DNA of 64,000 nucleotides from the NCBI GenBank assembly GCA_016198755.1, contig JACQIB010000005.1:112931-176930 (forward strand), read 5' to 3'. The position numbers and the translations under genes were made by a program. This stretch comes from Candidatus Aenigmatarchaeota archaeon. GTDB taxonomy: Archaea; Aenigmatarchaeota; Aenigmatarchaeia; Aenigmatarchaeales; JACQIB01. Shown here piece by piece: positions 7,756 through 16,389 of the stretch (position 1 is its first letter; each line of letters starts with the position of its first letter). The notes below the pieces were generated by a model. It was given only the letters and a program-made list of their open reading frames with translations, was not told where the DNA came from and did not search any database.

Positions 7756-8123
7756 TCTCCTCTTCCCTGCTTTATCTGCACTTCATGGAAAATTCTGGAG
7801 TGTTTATCCTGCAATTCTTCCGGTGAAAGTATGCTTTCAGCTTTGTTTACAAATATCATTTCAAGATCACCCATCTTGTTCTCAAAATTTCCTGTAAGGC
7901 TGAAGCGCACTCCTTTCTTCAGCATCAGTTTACAGAAGGGTTGTTTTGACTGGAAAAGCCTGTCCACACCAACATCTTCCAGAAAGCCTACAATAATATA
8001 GTTTGTCTGCTCTACAGCAACAAGTTTTTTCAGCAGCTTTCTGGCCTTTTCCTTTGATTTTTCTATAGAGCTGAAATATCCGCGGGGTATCAGCTCTGCC
8101 TCTTCCCTTGTTCTTGCTAACAT
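7746..8123 (-). CDS. Conserved-looking hypothetical protein, 125 aa
   Basis: No family recognised. The N-terminal third is a charged helix (REEAELIPRGYFSSIEKSKEKARKL). The middle has beta-like strands (TNYIIVGFLEDVGVDRLF) and a KKGVRFSLTGNFENKMGDLEMIFV segment. The start follows GTGAT-AAA-ATG, the SD spacing seen at good starts in this window. It is first in a two-gene unit with the zinc-ribbon gene. A role in nucleic-acid metabolism is a guess from that partnership. Confidence 0.6.
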   Translation of the reverse strand: MLARTREEAELIPRGYFSSIEKSKEKARKLLKKLVAVEQTNYIIVGFLEDVGVDRLFQSKQPFCKLMLKKGVRFSLTGNFENKMGDLEMIFVNKAESILSPEELQDKHSRIFHEVQIKQGRGEWW

Positions 8124-8237
8124 TTTATCACTGCCTATAATTTAGGCAAAAACCTATTTAAGGGAGTATGTGCTCACAGGCAAGTGATTGATTTTCAGCA
8201 AAAATAGTTATTTAAAGGTTGTTTATGTATAATTGCC

Positions 8238-8540
8238 ATGCGAGAAAGGGATGGAGCTGCATTGGACAATTGGAGACCTGATGCTTTGGGATTTGTTTTA
8301 GTTAGTGCTGCAATACGTGAAGAGAGGAATGTATACAGAAGCTTATGCGATCTAAAGGAAAGGGCAGGAATACATGCTAGGCCAGTTTATGTTGAATCAT
8401 TGTTACCTGGTGTTTGTGATGCTATAGTGAAAATAGAGGGGGAAGATTATCAGGCGATGGGAGACTATGTATCTAATGTTATTCGGGTTTTACCTGGTGT
8501 TGTAGATATAAAAACTCTTACAGTAACTAAACCCGAATAA
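8238..8540 (+). CDS. Stand-alone AsnC/Lrp ligand-binding (RAM) domain protein
   Basis: A 100-aa protein with the alpha/beta pattern of the AsnC effector-binding domain: GFVLVSAAIREERNVYRSL, then PVYVESLLPGVCDAIVKIEGEDYQAM, then LPGVVDIKTLTV. There is no DNA-binding helix. Such proteins bind amino acids and form oligomers or dimerise with full-length Lrp regulators. TTTAAA is centred about 26 nt before the ATG, so the mRNA is probably leaderless. Confidence 0.65.
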   Translation: MRERDGAALDNWRPDALGFVLVSAAIREERNVYRSLCDLKERAGIHARPVYVESLLPGVCDAIVKIEGEDYQAMGDYVSNVIRVLPGVVDIKTLTVTKPE

Positions 8541-9359
8541 TCAGGCATGGATTTCCAGTATATCTTTATCAGCCAGCTTATGCTCTAATCCAACTTTTTC
8601 CCCTACATGTTTTACAGATTTGCCCCAAACTTTTGCAAATTTGAAAAAGCGCAGGAAGTCTTTATGCACATGGGAAGCAGCATCCTTTACATTAGAGCCC
8701 CGTTTAAGTACCAGAGCCCTTTTTTCAGGCTGTTTTCCGGGTTCTTTTGTGTAAATATGGATTAGTTTCACGGAAGACCAGACTTTCTCGAAAATACCAG
8801 TTGGGTTCCTTGAATCTATGTAAACAAAGGGTGTACGAATCCTGAAACGCTCAATCAATCCTATCAAAGATTCCTTCTGCTCTTCTATGCTTCTTGTAGA
8901 GTCTATTACCAGAACAATACAGTCTGAACTTGCTGCAATACTCATCCACTGGGGAATAAAGGTTGATGGAATTTCCACAAACTGCATTTTAACACCCTCC
9001 CATTCTGCAACACCCATTTCAGGCTTTACTGTTGTATAGGAACGGTTGGAAATCTCTACCTTTGAGCCTGTCAAAGCTTTGAGAAGAGTTGACTTACCTG
9101 TTTGTGTTAATCCAAGCAGACAAACCTGTAAATCCCCCTCCTTCTGTATCTTGAAAGAGCTGCGCGTCCCTTTCTTTTCTGTTTGAGAGAGGAGTTTGCT
9201 TAATTTTGCCTTTAAATCAGCCTGCACATGGCTGGTTCCTTTGTGTTTTGGTATAGTAGAAATCATTTCCCTGAGCGCAGCTATTTTTTCATCCTTTGTT
9301 CTGGCATTTATGTACTTCTCATGCGCCTGTGCATACTCTACTGTAACATTTGTTGGCAT
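8541..9359 (-). CDS. DRG/OBG-like protein with degenerate GTPase domain and TGS domain
   Basis: The order follows archaeal DRG GTPases: N-terminal helical region, P-loop GLTQTGKSTLLKALTG, a YTTVKPEMGVAEW switch region, and a C-terminal TGS domain ending VWGKSVKHVGEKVGLEHKL. Two motifs are lost: DxxG is replaced by EIPST, and NKxD is replaced by YIDSRN. At 272 aa it is shorter than typical DRG proteins (about 360 aa). GTP hydrolysis is therefore doubtful, though ribosome or RNA contact through TGS may remain. It follows the surface-protein gene by 9 bp. Confidence 0.8.
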   Translation of the reverse strand: MPTNVTVEYAQAHEKYINARTKDEKIAALREMISTIPKHKGTSHVQADLKAKLSKLLSQTEKKGTRSSFKIQKEGDLQVCLLGLTQTGKSTLLKALTGSKVEISNRSYTTVKPEMGVAEWEGVKMQFVEIPSTFIPQWMSIAASSDCIVLVIDSTRSIEEQKESLIGLIERFRIRTPFVYIDSRNPTGIFEKVWSSVKLIHIYTKEPGKQPEKRALVLKRGSNVKDAASHVHKDFLRFFKFAKVWGKSVKHVGEKVGLEHKLADKDILEIHA

Positions 9360-9368
9360 TGAACCACG

Positions 9369-11675
9369 TTAGTAATACTCGCTTCTGTAAGTGTCTTCTT
9401 TTTCGGGTAAAAAGACTGTTTCCTCGCTTTTCTTTTCCTCTTTCTTCTCTGCAGGTTTGTGTTTCCTGAACTTAAGGAAGTAAACAAGGGCAGCTATAAC
9501 AGCCAAGACAATAACTAAAATAAAGAGTTCTGTGTACGGGAAAGAAGGTTGGGGGGGAGGTTTTTGCAGCTCTGATTTTAGCTGTTCTAACTGAGATTCC
9601 GCGGTTTCTAAGTTTGAAAGGGCTGCTTCTATATCCCCTTCAGCCAGCTTTGATTCTGCTGAAGATATTGTATTGTTTACATTTTCATAGAGATTTGTTA
9701 AGCCTTTTGAGGAGGCTGTAAGCCTAAGTGTTTCGAGCTCTGATAAGAGAGATGTTATGTTCTCTGAAAGGTCCTGCACCTCGAAAACAGCAGATAATAT
9801 GGCCGTGCCAATATTAGAACTGATTTCTATATCCCCTCTATATACTCCGGATTTCAGCTTTGTACCATCAACTGAAAGTTTTATAATGGAAGAGTTCTTG
9901 CCTAAAATATAGTTTGGAACCTGAACCACAGAAACAATTCCCTCCAAATCCCCTTTGGATTTAACTGAAATTTCCCCCAAAATCAAAGGAGCTCTATTTT
10001 TTAACACAAATGTTTTTGTAAGCGGCTCTTTTGTGGATATTGGGCTTTTCCATTCCTTGGGCTCTATATCAATCCATGTGCCTGTTATATTCCACAAGCT
10101 TAGAGTAACTGGAATTGTTCTGGAAAACTGGTCTGCTGTAAACCCTAAATCAGCATAATAATCCCCTTCTTCAAGTTTTGTGCTGTTTAAAGTTACTGTA
10201 AATGAACCGGTTTCCTTGGGAAGGATTTCGCGCGGAGGCAGGCTAAAGCTTATCCTGCTTGATAGGAAACCGGAAACAGTCAAATTAAGGTTTGTTATTG
10301 ATTTGTTTCCTGTGTTTTTGACTGTAAAAGTCTGGGTTGAAACTGTGCCAGACCTGAGCGGTATTATCCATTCTGTAGGTCCTATGGAGTAATCCTTATC
10401 TGTGAGTGGGGAAATCATTGTTATTTTCTTATAATCCCCGCCTGTTTCTGTATTGTTCAGGGCTGTTACTTCGAGATAAACATCCCCATATTGTTTAAGC
10501 TCATATTCACTCCTGTAAAGGCTGTTATAATAGGCAAGCCTTCCGCTCCCTACCTGAGTCAGGTTCTCTAATAAAATTCTATAGGAAAGCTCTGCTGGTA
10601 ACGAGCTGTTTGCAGAAATTGATATTGAACCTGCTTTATAGGAGTTTGTTAAAATATCGACTTTAATATTTCCAACAGTAACATTGTAAAGATAGTTTGT
10701 GTCGCCTGCTGTTATGTTCAGGGTTTCGTTCTTTGAAAGCTTTACACCCTTTAACACCCAGCCGCCTATTATATTATCATAACTTAGCAGAGTTTCTGTT
10801 CCGCCTAATGGAAGGGAGAATTTTCCAGCTTTCACATCTTTTCCAAACCTGTCTTTTACATTTAACAGCAGCCAAAACTCTTTCCCTGCTGTTGGATGGG
10901 AAGGGAATGTTGAAGTTTCGATCTTCAAAAGATGGTCATTCATTGTATAAACTACAGCCCTGTCAAAAATCCCCCATGTTGAATTTGTATACAAACTTGT
11001 TTCATCAAGCCCCCAAAAAAGAAGCTTTCCTTTGGCTGTGATTTTGCTTGAAACAATATCATAAAAGGATACTGGTATATCTGCGGAGGAGCATTCTGCT
11101 GTAAGCCAGGAAATATCCGGCTGGGCCGTGGACAAAGCTATTCTTACCCGCCCCTCCTTTGTGTATACATCAGTAACCTTTCCTAAATCTTTTGTAACAT
11201 ATCCATCTGTCTCTACTTTTACAGACTTTTTAAGGCAGCTGTTGGATTTGTGCGGATAAGAGGAATAGTCAATAAAACATCCTTCTATTCCAGCTGTTCT
11301 GTTAACAGTAGCTGAGCCCATTGTAAGGAAAGCTGGCTTTTTCTGGGAGGTTATATTGTTGCAGAAAAAGTTTCTTTGTGCTTTTGAGGAGTTTGAGAGG
11401 TCTATCGAGGTTGTGCCTACAAAAACCATATCTGCTGCAGAGATGTAGCTATTTGCAGTACTTGTACCCGCAACAACCTGCTGCTCATTCAGGACTGTAA
11501 CCGTATAATTAAGGCCTGATAACCTGCTGCAAAAATCCTTGTCAACGCCCTTTAAAGCAGAACAGGGGCTTTCGGTGTCTGCAGCTGTTATATAGACTAT
11601 CATTTTTCCTTCTGCAGCTACAGGAATATACAGCAATGCCAGTATAAACAAAGCTGCAAGAATGGGTTTGTGCAT
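9369..11675 (-). CDS. Secreted, membrane-anchored surface protein with Ig-like repeats
   Basis: A signal peptide (HKPILAALFILALLYIPVAAEG) opens this 768-aa protein. A C-terminal membrane helix (ELFILVIVLAVIAALVYFL) is followed by a Lys/Glu-rich cytoplasmic tail. The exterior has several beta-sandwich modules of the archaeal COG1361/COG1470 kind (TFTVKNTGNKSITNLNLTV, DYYADLGFTADQF) and many N-x-S/T sequons. A coiled coil (ISSAESKLAEGDIEAALSNLE) precedes the membrane. TTTTATTT centred 26 nt upstream of the ATG indicates a leaderless transcript. Probably a cell-envelope or adhesion protein. Confidence 0.8.
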   Translation of the reverse strand: MHKPILAALFILALLYIPVAAEGKMIVYITAADTESPCSALKGVDKDFCSRLSGLNYTVTVLNEQQVVAGTSTANSYISAADMVFVGTTSIDLSNSSKAQRNFFCNNITSQKKPAFLTMGSATVNRTAGIEGCFIDYSSYPHKSNSCLKKSVKVETDGYVTKDLGKVTDVYTKEGRVRIALSTAQPDISWLTAECSSADIPVSFYDIVSSKITAKGKLLFWGLDETSLYTNSTWGIFDRAVVYTMNDHLLKIETSTFPSHPTAGKEFWLLLNVKDRFGKDVKAGKFSLPLGGTETLLSYDNIIGGWVLKGVKLSKNETLNITAGDTNYLYNVTVGNIKVDILTNSYKAGSISISANSSLPAELSYRILLENLTQVGSGRLAYYNSLYRSEYELKQYGDVYLEVTALNNTETGGDYKKITMISPLTDKDYSIGPTEWIIPLRSGTVSTQTFTVKNTGNKSITNLNLTVSGFLSSRISFSLPPREILPKETGSFTVTLNSTKLEEGDYYADLGFTADQFSRTIPVTLSLWNITGTWIDIEPKEWKSPISTKEPLTKTFVLKNRAPLILGEISVKSKGDLEGIVSVVQVPNYILGKNSSIIKLSVDGTKLKSGVYRGDIEISSNIGTAILSAVFEVQDLSENITSLLSELETLRLTASSKGLTNLYENVNNTISSAESKLAEGDIEAALSNLETAESQLEQLKSELQKPPPQPSFPYTELFILVIVLAVIAALVYFLKFRKHKPAEKKEEKKSEETVFLPEKEDTYRSEYY

Positions 11676-11706
11676 GTAAATAACTTTCCCTCTGCAAATA
11701 AAAACC

Positions 11707-12273
11707 CTATTGGCTGGCTTCCAGAAGGAGTATTTTCTCGAAAAACAGGCTTTCCTCAGCTACACTCTTGGTTTTGAACCCCTCCTGCCTGAAAGCCTGT
11801 AAAACCTTTTCCAAACCTGTAAGGCTGCTGATTAAAAGCAAAACTCTTCCATTTGGAAACAAATGGATTTTGCAGTTTTCAATGAATTTCAAAATCAATT
11901 CTGAGCCTTCGCCAGCGCTCCATTCTTTCTCTTCATCAACAGGCAAATATGGGGAATTAAAAAGAATAATGTCAAATTTGCCCTGAACAAAGGAAAAAAG
12001 GTCTGATTGGAAAGCTTTTATTTTGCACCCGTTCTTTTCAGCGTTTTGTAGAGTGCATTCTACAGCTTTTTCATTTATGTCTACAGCTGTAACTTCAGCC
12101 TTCCCTTTGCTGCAGAGTATTGAAAGCAATCCTGAACCACAGCCTATCTCCAAAATCTTCTTTCCCTTTAAATCAAGATTCTCAAGAAAGTGTGCAAACA
12201 GGAAAGAATCCTCGCGGGGCTCATAAACCTCCTCTGTTTCCAGTACAATGCTGCGGAAAAACACCTTTCCCAT
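11707..12273 (-). CDS. HemK2/Mtq2-like class I methyltransferase
   Basis: This 188-aa protein resembles the archaeal/eukaryotic HemK2 family, which methylates the GGQ glutamine of release factor 1. Visible are the VYEPREDSFLFAHFL N-terminal motif, LEIGCGSGLLSIL for SAM binding and VTAVDINEKAV. The catalytic NPPY is replaced by NSPY (FNSPYLP). The ATG at 12273, not the ORF-track GTG, is favoured by a TATA box about 23 nt upstream. The expected substrate, aRF1, is also encoded in this window (61143-62339). Confidence 0.8.
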   Translation of the reverse strand: MGKVFFRSIVLETEEVYEPREDSFLFAHFLENLDLKGKKILEIGCGSGLLSILCSKGKAEVTAVDINEKAVECTLQNAEKNGCKIKAFQSDLFSFVQGKFDIILFNSPYLPVDEEKEWSAGEGSELILKFIENCKIHLFPNGRVLLLISSLTGLEKVLQAFRQEGFKTKSVAEESLFFEKILLLEASQ

Positions 12274-12290
12274 TTTTATCACAGGTGTTG

Positions 12291-12303
12291 TTTTAAATAT
12301 AAA
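12291..12303. promoter_or_regulatory. Shared divergent TATA region
   Basis: The AT-rich block ttttaaatataaa lies between divergent genes. Read on the minus strand it gives ATATTTAAAA about 23 nt before ATG 12273; read on the plus strand it gives AAATATAAAG about 24 nt before ATG 12322. One core-promoter region apparently serves both genes. Confidence 0.6.
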
Positions 12304-12321
12304 GCTGCAAAAACTCTAGGA

Positions 12322-12903
12322 ATGGCATTTGGTTTGGGATGGATAGATAAAGCAGTTGGATGGGATAGAACACTGCTTCAATCTATAAACAACTTATCCG
12401 GAAATCCACTACTGGATTTATTATTTATATTTATAACTAATGTTGGTTTTTATGCTGTATGGGCTCTACTGGCTGCTATTCTGCTCTGGAAAAGAGAGAA
12501 AAAAGCCGGCCTGACTTTGCTTTTTGGGCTTGCAGTGGATATTGTTACTATAGTTGTACTGAAAACTGCATTCCACCGCCCGCGTCCCTTTGAGGTTTTC
12601 GAGCTCCGCCTGCCAGCGGGGGGAGAAATTGGCTCCTCTTTTCCTTCGGGTCATACACAAACTGCTTTTATGGCTGCAACCATTTTGGGCAGCTTTTATA
12701 GGAAAGCGCGCTGGCCCCTGTTTGCTCTGTCTATTTTAATCGGCTTCAGCAGGCTTTACTTGGGTGTTCATTATCCGCTGGATGTGCTGGCAGGAGCCCT
12801 GACAGGAGCTTCTATTGGATTGTTTATGCTGAATATTTTTCCAATTCAAAAATTGCAGGATAAGCTGCAGGGTTTTTGGAATAGAATGAAAGGTGACAAA
12901 TAA
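12322..12903 (+). CDS. PAP2-family lipid phosphatase
   Basis: A membrane phosphatase with the three PAP2 signature motifs: KTAFHRPRP, SFPSGHTQ and SRLYLGVHYPLDVLAG. About five hydrophobic helices are visible. Family members dephosphorylate phosphatidic acid or polyprenyl diphosphates, so recycling of an isoprenoid lipid carrier is plausible. The ORF track starts at 12190 inside the opposite-strand gene; I use ATG 12322, which fits the upstream TATA. Confidence 0.88.
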   Translation: MAFGLGWIDKAVGWDRTLLQSINNLSGNPLLDLLFIFITNVGFYAVWALLAAILLWKREKKAGLTLLFGLAVDIVTIVVLKTAFHRPRPFEVFELRLPAGGEIGSSFPSGHTQTAFMAATILGSFYRKARWPLFALSILIGFSRLYLGVHYPLDVLAGALTGASIGLFMLNIFPIQKLQDKLQGFWNRMKGDK

Positions 12904-12958
12904 TAGATTAAATAGACATATGGATCTGTTTTATATAATTTATGTACGAATTTGTTAT

Positions 12959-13558
12959 ATGGCAGGAAAAGGTACTGGAAATGAAATATTGATAATGCCT
13001 GTTCGGTTTTCTACTTTTACGCATGAGTATTCTTTTCCACCTCCGTTAAGTTTTCTTGTTCCGTTAGAATACGCAGAAATTACAAGAGCCCCGCAGAAAC
13101 ATGTTAGAATCGTCGGTGCTCATAGCGAAACTCCACGTGTTGTTGCCAATTATAAAACAGCTGGTACACCATCAGATAGATTAAAGGATTATATGAAGGA
13201 AACAAGCGGAGCAGACAGATATACTTCTAAAGATAATTCTGTAACATTATGGTTTCCAAGAAATCTGCAGGATGTTGTCATTTTTGGACACGATACTGTA
13301 CCTGAGACTGCAACAATTTCATCGGCTTTTGTTTGCTTTTCAAATGAAATAAAAGAAGATAATTTTAAAGATAATTCAGTTAGAGTTTTGTATAATACGA
13401 GAAAACCGCCTGGACATGTGTCAGGCATGGATTATTCAGTTGATTACAGCAGGGTAAAAGAACCTGTTAGGAGCATTGTGGAAGCTGTGCTGGAATCAAG
13501 GGGTATTATAAAACATGATATTCATGTTAATAGAACCGAAGCTGTTGCAGCAGCTTAA
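12959..13558 (+). CDS. Orphan protein, about 199 aa, unknown
   Basis: No recognisable family. The sequence looks like a soluble alpha/beta protein with several predicted strands (HVRIVGAHSETPRVVANY, SVTLWFPRNLQDVVIFG, TISSAFVCFSNEIK) and a helical C-terminus. The start is set by a TTTATATAA box about 24 nt before ATG 12959; the longer ORF-track start would lie upstream of that promoter. It appears to be a single-gene leaderless unit. Confidence 0.6.
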   Translation: MAGKGTGNEILIMPVRFSTFTHEYSFPPPLSFLVPLEYAEITRAPQKHVRIVGAHSETPRVVANYKTAGTPSDRLKDYMKETSGADRYTSKDNSVTLWFPRNLQDVVIFGHDTVPETATISSAFVCFSNEIKEDNFKDNSVRVLYNTRKPPGHVSGMDYSVDYSRVKEPVRSIVEAVLESRGIIKHDIHVNRTEAVAAA

Positions 13559-13677
13559 AATTCAAACCCGCAGTTAATGCAAGTATAATTCTTTCTTGGG
13601 TTTTCTGTATCCAGAGAAGGAAGTGAACGGTCAGACTGAACTGTGGGTGAGTTGCAGCGTCTGCACAGGATTGTCAT
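13555..13677 (-). CDS. 40-aa zinc-ribbon protein
   Basis: Missed by the ORF track. It translates from MTILCRRCNSPTVQ to NYTCINCGFEF, with two CxxC knuckles 24 residues apart, the layout of a small zinc ribbon. TTTTTAAATA lies about 24 nt upstream of the ATG, indicating a leaderless transcript, and the stop overlaps the stop of the convergent orphan gene. It could bind nucleic acid or a protein partner; no specific family is recognised. Confidence 0.72.
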   Translation of the reverse strand: MTILCRRCNSPTVQSDRSLPSLDTENPRKNYTCINCGFEF

Positions 13678-13817
13678 GTAAAAGTTTACGTATCATAACT
13701 ATTTAAAAACTGTGTTAGGCAAATTTAACTCGCAGTACCGAGTAAATTTATTTGAGCTTTTTGTTTTCCAGCTGATTTAAAAGCTGCGCAGGCAAATTAG
13801 GTTGGAATGTGAGAAGA

Positions 13818-14810
13818 ATGTTGGCAATAGAAATGAAGGGTGTTGGAAAGCAATATGAACAGAATATTGTAGAGCCTGGCATAGCTGGGGCTGTAAAGTG
13901 GTATTTGCATAGAAAAATAAAAACTGTACAGGCTCTGAAAGGGTTTTCCCTGTCTGTGAAAGAAGGTGAGATGATGGGGGTTATTGGACCAAATGGAGCA
14001 GGAAAAAGCACTGCAATAAAAATAATGACGGGTATATTGAGGTCTGATTCCGGAAGCGTCAGGGTTTTAGGGAAGGATCCGTTTGAACAGAGGCAGGATC
14101 TTGCAAAGGATATTGGAGTTGTTTTTGGGCAAAGAACTCAGTTGTGGTGGGATTTACCCCCAAGGGATACTTTTGATTTGCTGCATGCAATCTATAATAT
14201 TCCTGATAAAACTTTCAGTAAAAACCTTGAGATGTTTACAGAAATTTTGGATCTGGGGCCTTTGTTAGGAAAGCCTGTTAGGAAACTCTCGCTAGGAGAG
14301 AGGATGAGATGTGAGATAGCAGCTGCCCTTTTGCATAATCCGAAATTAGTTTTTTTGGATGAGCCAACTATAGGGTTAGACTTGATAGCAAAGGAAAACG
14401 TAAGGGATTTTTTAATAAAAATAAACAGGGAAAATAAAACAACCATAATACTTACAACACATGATATGGGAGATATAGAAGAACTGTGCGATAGGGTTGC
14501 GATTGTAGATATTGGAAAAAAGGTTTATGATGGGAAGCTGGAAAAGATAAGAAAATTGTTTGGAAAGGAAAAGGAAGTTTCAGTTGAGTTCCATTCACAG
14601 CCCTCTGCACAGGAATTAAGAAAGCTTGGGATGAAGATTGTAAAGAGAGAAGGGGAAAGGTATTGGTTTTCTGTTCATGGGAATATTTCTTCTGCTGTTA
14701 AAAAGCTTGTGAACAGGTTTAACCTCCATGATATTGAAATAGAAGAACCTGAGATAGAAGAGATTATAAAGAAAGTTTATAGGGAAGGTGTGAGGAATGC
14801 CAAATACTAG
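13818..14810 (+). CDS. ABC-2 type transporter ATP-binding protein
   Basis: The ATPase has Walker A GPNGAGKST, a modified signature LSLGERM, Walker B LVFLDEPTIGLD and the H-loop TTHD. The N-terminal IAGAVKWYLHRKIKTVQAL extension is typical of the COG4586 group, which pairs with two distinct permeases. The C-terminal 80 residues are an accessory alpha/beta domain. It overlaps the next permease gene by 14 bp. A GTG 9 nt upstream (13809) is an alternative start. The substrate is unknown. Confidence 0.9.
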   Translation: MLAIEMKGVGKQYEQNIVEPGIAGAVKWYLHRKIKTVQALKGFSLSVKEGEMMGVIGPNGAGKSTAIKIMTGILRSDSGSVRVLGKDPFEQRQDLAKDIGVVFGQRTQLWWDLPPRDTFDLLHAIYNIPDKTFSKNLEMFTEILDLGPLLGKPVRKLSLGERMRCEIAAALLHNPKLVFLDEPTIGLDLIAKENVRDFLIKINRENKTTIILTTHDMGDIEELCDRVAIVDIGKKVYDGKLEKIRKLFGKEKEVSVEFHSQPSAQELRKLGMKIVKREGERYWFSVHGNISSAVKKLVNRFNLHDIEIEEPEIEEIIKKVYREGVRNAKY

Positions 14811-15603
14811 GGGATTGTTAGCTCTATCTAAAACTGCGTTTAAAAATTACACGGCTTACAGGGCCGAACTGCTTGTAGGTTCTGTTACAGTTTTTGTTTC
14901 TGTCACAATATCAGTGCTTTTCTGGGCTGCTGTATACGGATGGGATTACCAAAGAATAATTGCAGGGTTTACACTGGCACAGATTGTAACATATTCTGCA
15001 CTTTCCCTTTTCATAGCAAGGATAGCTGATACTGGGATAGAGTATGAGATGGAGGAGCTGGTTAAAACAGGAAATTTGCTTACATGGTTAGTAAAGCCTT
15101 TCACATACCTGCAGCAGATATTTTTCGGGGGCATTGGATACAGTATATTCTCAACCCTTACAAGGGTTGTGCCTGCTTTTATTCTATCTGTTGTATTATA
15201 CAAAATATTTTTCCCATCCTTCTATACTTTTCTATTTTTTATAGTGTCTCTGGCTTTTTCCTACCTTACAGTATTTTTACTCTCTTTCATGTTCGGACTC
15301 TATGCTTTTTGGAGCAGGGGAAGTATCTTTGCAATAAGAAGGGTCAGGCAGACCGCTACTAACCTGCTTTCAGGCTCTGTTATCCCTCTCGCCTTCTTTC
15401 CAGCATGGTTTGTTTCAGCAATCTCCTTCCTTCCCTTCCTTTCAGTTTATCACATACCACTCTCAGTTTACCTTGAAAAAATATCAGGACCAGAGATTTT
15501 CTTTGCTTTTGGACAGCAGATTATTTGGATAATTATCCTTTTGGGGCTTTCGAAATTCCTCTGGAAACGCGCAACAAAAAAGTTTGAGGCTTTGGGTGGG
15601 TAA
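14797..15603 (+). CDS. ABC-2 transporter permease (COG4587/COG3694-like)
   Basis: A 268-aa membrane protein with about six hydrophobic helices. It opens on a charged cytoplasmic N-terminus with FKNYTAYRAELLVGSV, like permeases that accompany COG4586 ATPases. It sits between the ATPase gene (14-bp overlap) and a second permease gene that starts directly after its stop. The two permeases presumably form a heterodimeric export channel. Confidence 0.85.
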   Translation: MPNTRGLLALSKTAFKNYTAYRAELLVGSVTVFVSVTISVLFWAAVYGWDYQRIIAGFTLAQIVTYSALSLFIARIADTGIEYEMEELVKTGNLLTWLVKPFTYLQQIFFGGIGYSIFSTLTRVVPAFILSVVLYKIFFPSFYTFLFFIVSLAFSYLTVFLLSFMFGLYAFWSRGSIFAIRRVRQTATNLLSGSVIPLAFFPAWFVSAISFLPFLSVYHIPLSVYLEKISGPEIFFAFGQQIIWIIILLGLSKFLWKRATKKFEALGG

Positions 15604-16389
15604 ATGAGAGCAATAGAATTAACAAAAGCCTATTTGCGCATAAATGTTTTGGAGTGGATGGAATACAAATGGGATTTCCTTATTGGGGTTCTTTCCATGC
15701 TATTTATGGAAATAACTCCTGCTATTTTTATCTGGGCGCTTTTCAGCAGGATTCAGGCAGTTAATGGCTGGAGCTTTGGGCAGATACTGTTTATTATTGG
15801 ACTGGCTGGAATGGCTACTGCTATATGGAGGGTTTTCTTTACTGGATTCTGGAACTTTGACAGGTTTATCAGAATGGGTGGGCTGGACAGGACACTTCTT
15901 TACCCTATCAATCCTTTGCTGCACATAAATGCTGTAAGTGTCTGGGCTGATGGGTTGGGAAATGTTATCGCATCTGCAATTATTCTTTCCTATGCTTCTG
16001 CCGCTGCAGGCATACACTGGACAGCTCTAAGCCTGCTCCTCTTTTTCATTGTTTCTGTATCAGCTTCGCTTATACTAATGGCTCTAACAGTTATTCCTGC
16101 ACTAGCAGCCTTCTGGACAATGCGTTCTGCTGTTTTTGCTGAGATTATCTGGCATTTTAAGAAGTTTTTGGATTATCCACTGGACATTTACGGCACAGCA
16201 ATAACATTTTTCATGACATTTATACTTCCACTCGGTTTCGTAAACTTCTATCCAGCCCAAATATTTTTAGGCACAGGAAAGTATATGGAACTTGCCTTTC
16301 TTTCCCCGCTTGTAGCCCTTATTCTTATCGGCCTCACTATTTTGGTCTGGAAACAGGGATTGAAAGTTTACGCAAGCACTGGAAGTTAG
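15604..16389 (+). CDS. ABC-2 transporter permease, second subunit
   Basis: A 261-aa protein with about six membrane helices; its N-terminus (YLRINVLEWMEYKWDFLIGVL) matches the general pattern of the partner permease. Its ATG directly follows the previous stop, so the three-gene exporter is one operon. The last 4 bp overlap the convergent ABCE1 gene. Known relatives of this arrangement export drugs, lipids or small metabolites, but nothing here fixes the cargo. Confidence 0.85.
   Translation: MRAIELTKAYLRINVLEWMEYKWDFLIGVLSMLFMEITPAIFIWALFSRIQAVNGWSFGQILFIIGLAGMATAIWRVFFTGFWNFDRFIRMGGLDRTLLYPINPLLHINAVSVWADGLGNVIASAIILSYASAAAGIHWTALSLLLFFIVSVSASLILMALTVIPALAAFWTMRSAVFAEIIWHFKKFLDYPLDIYGTAITFFMTFILPLGFVNFYPAQIFLGTGKYMELAFLSPLVALILIGLTILVWKQGLKVYASTGS

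Noticed and set aside
13741-13817. Longer ABC ATPase start (GTG 13809)
   Set aside because: GTG 13809 remains possible, but ATG 13818 fits the family N-terminus; no Shine-Dalgarno supports either strongly.
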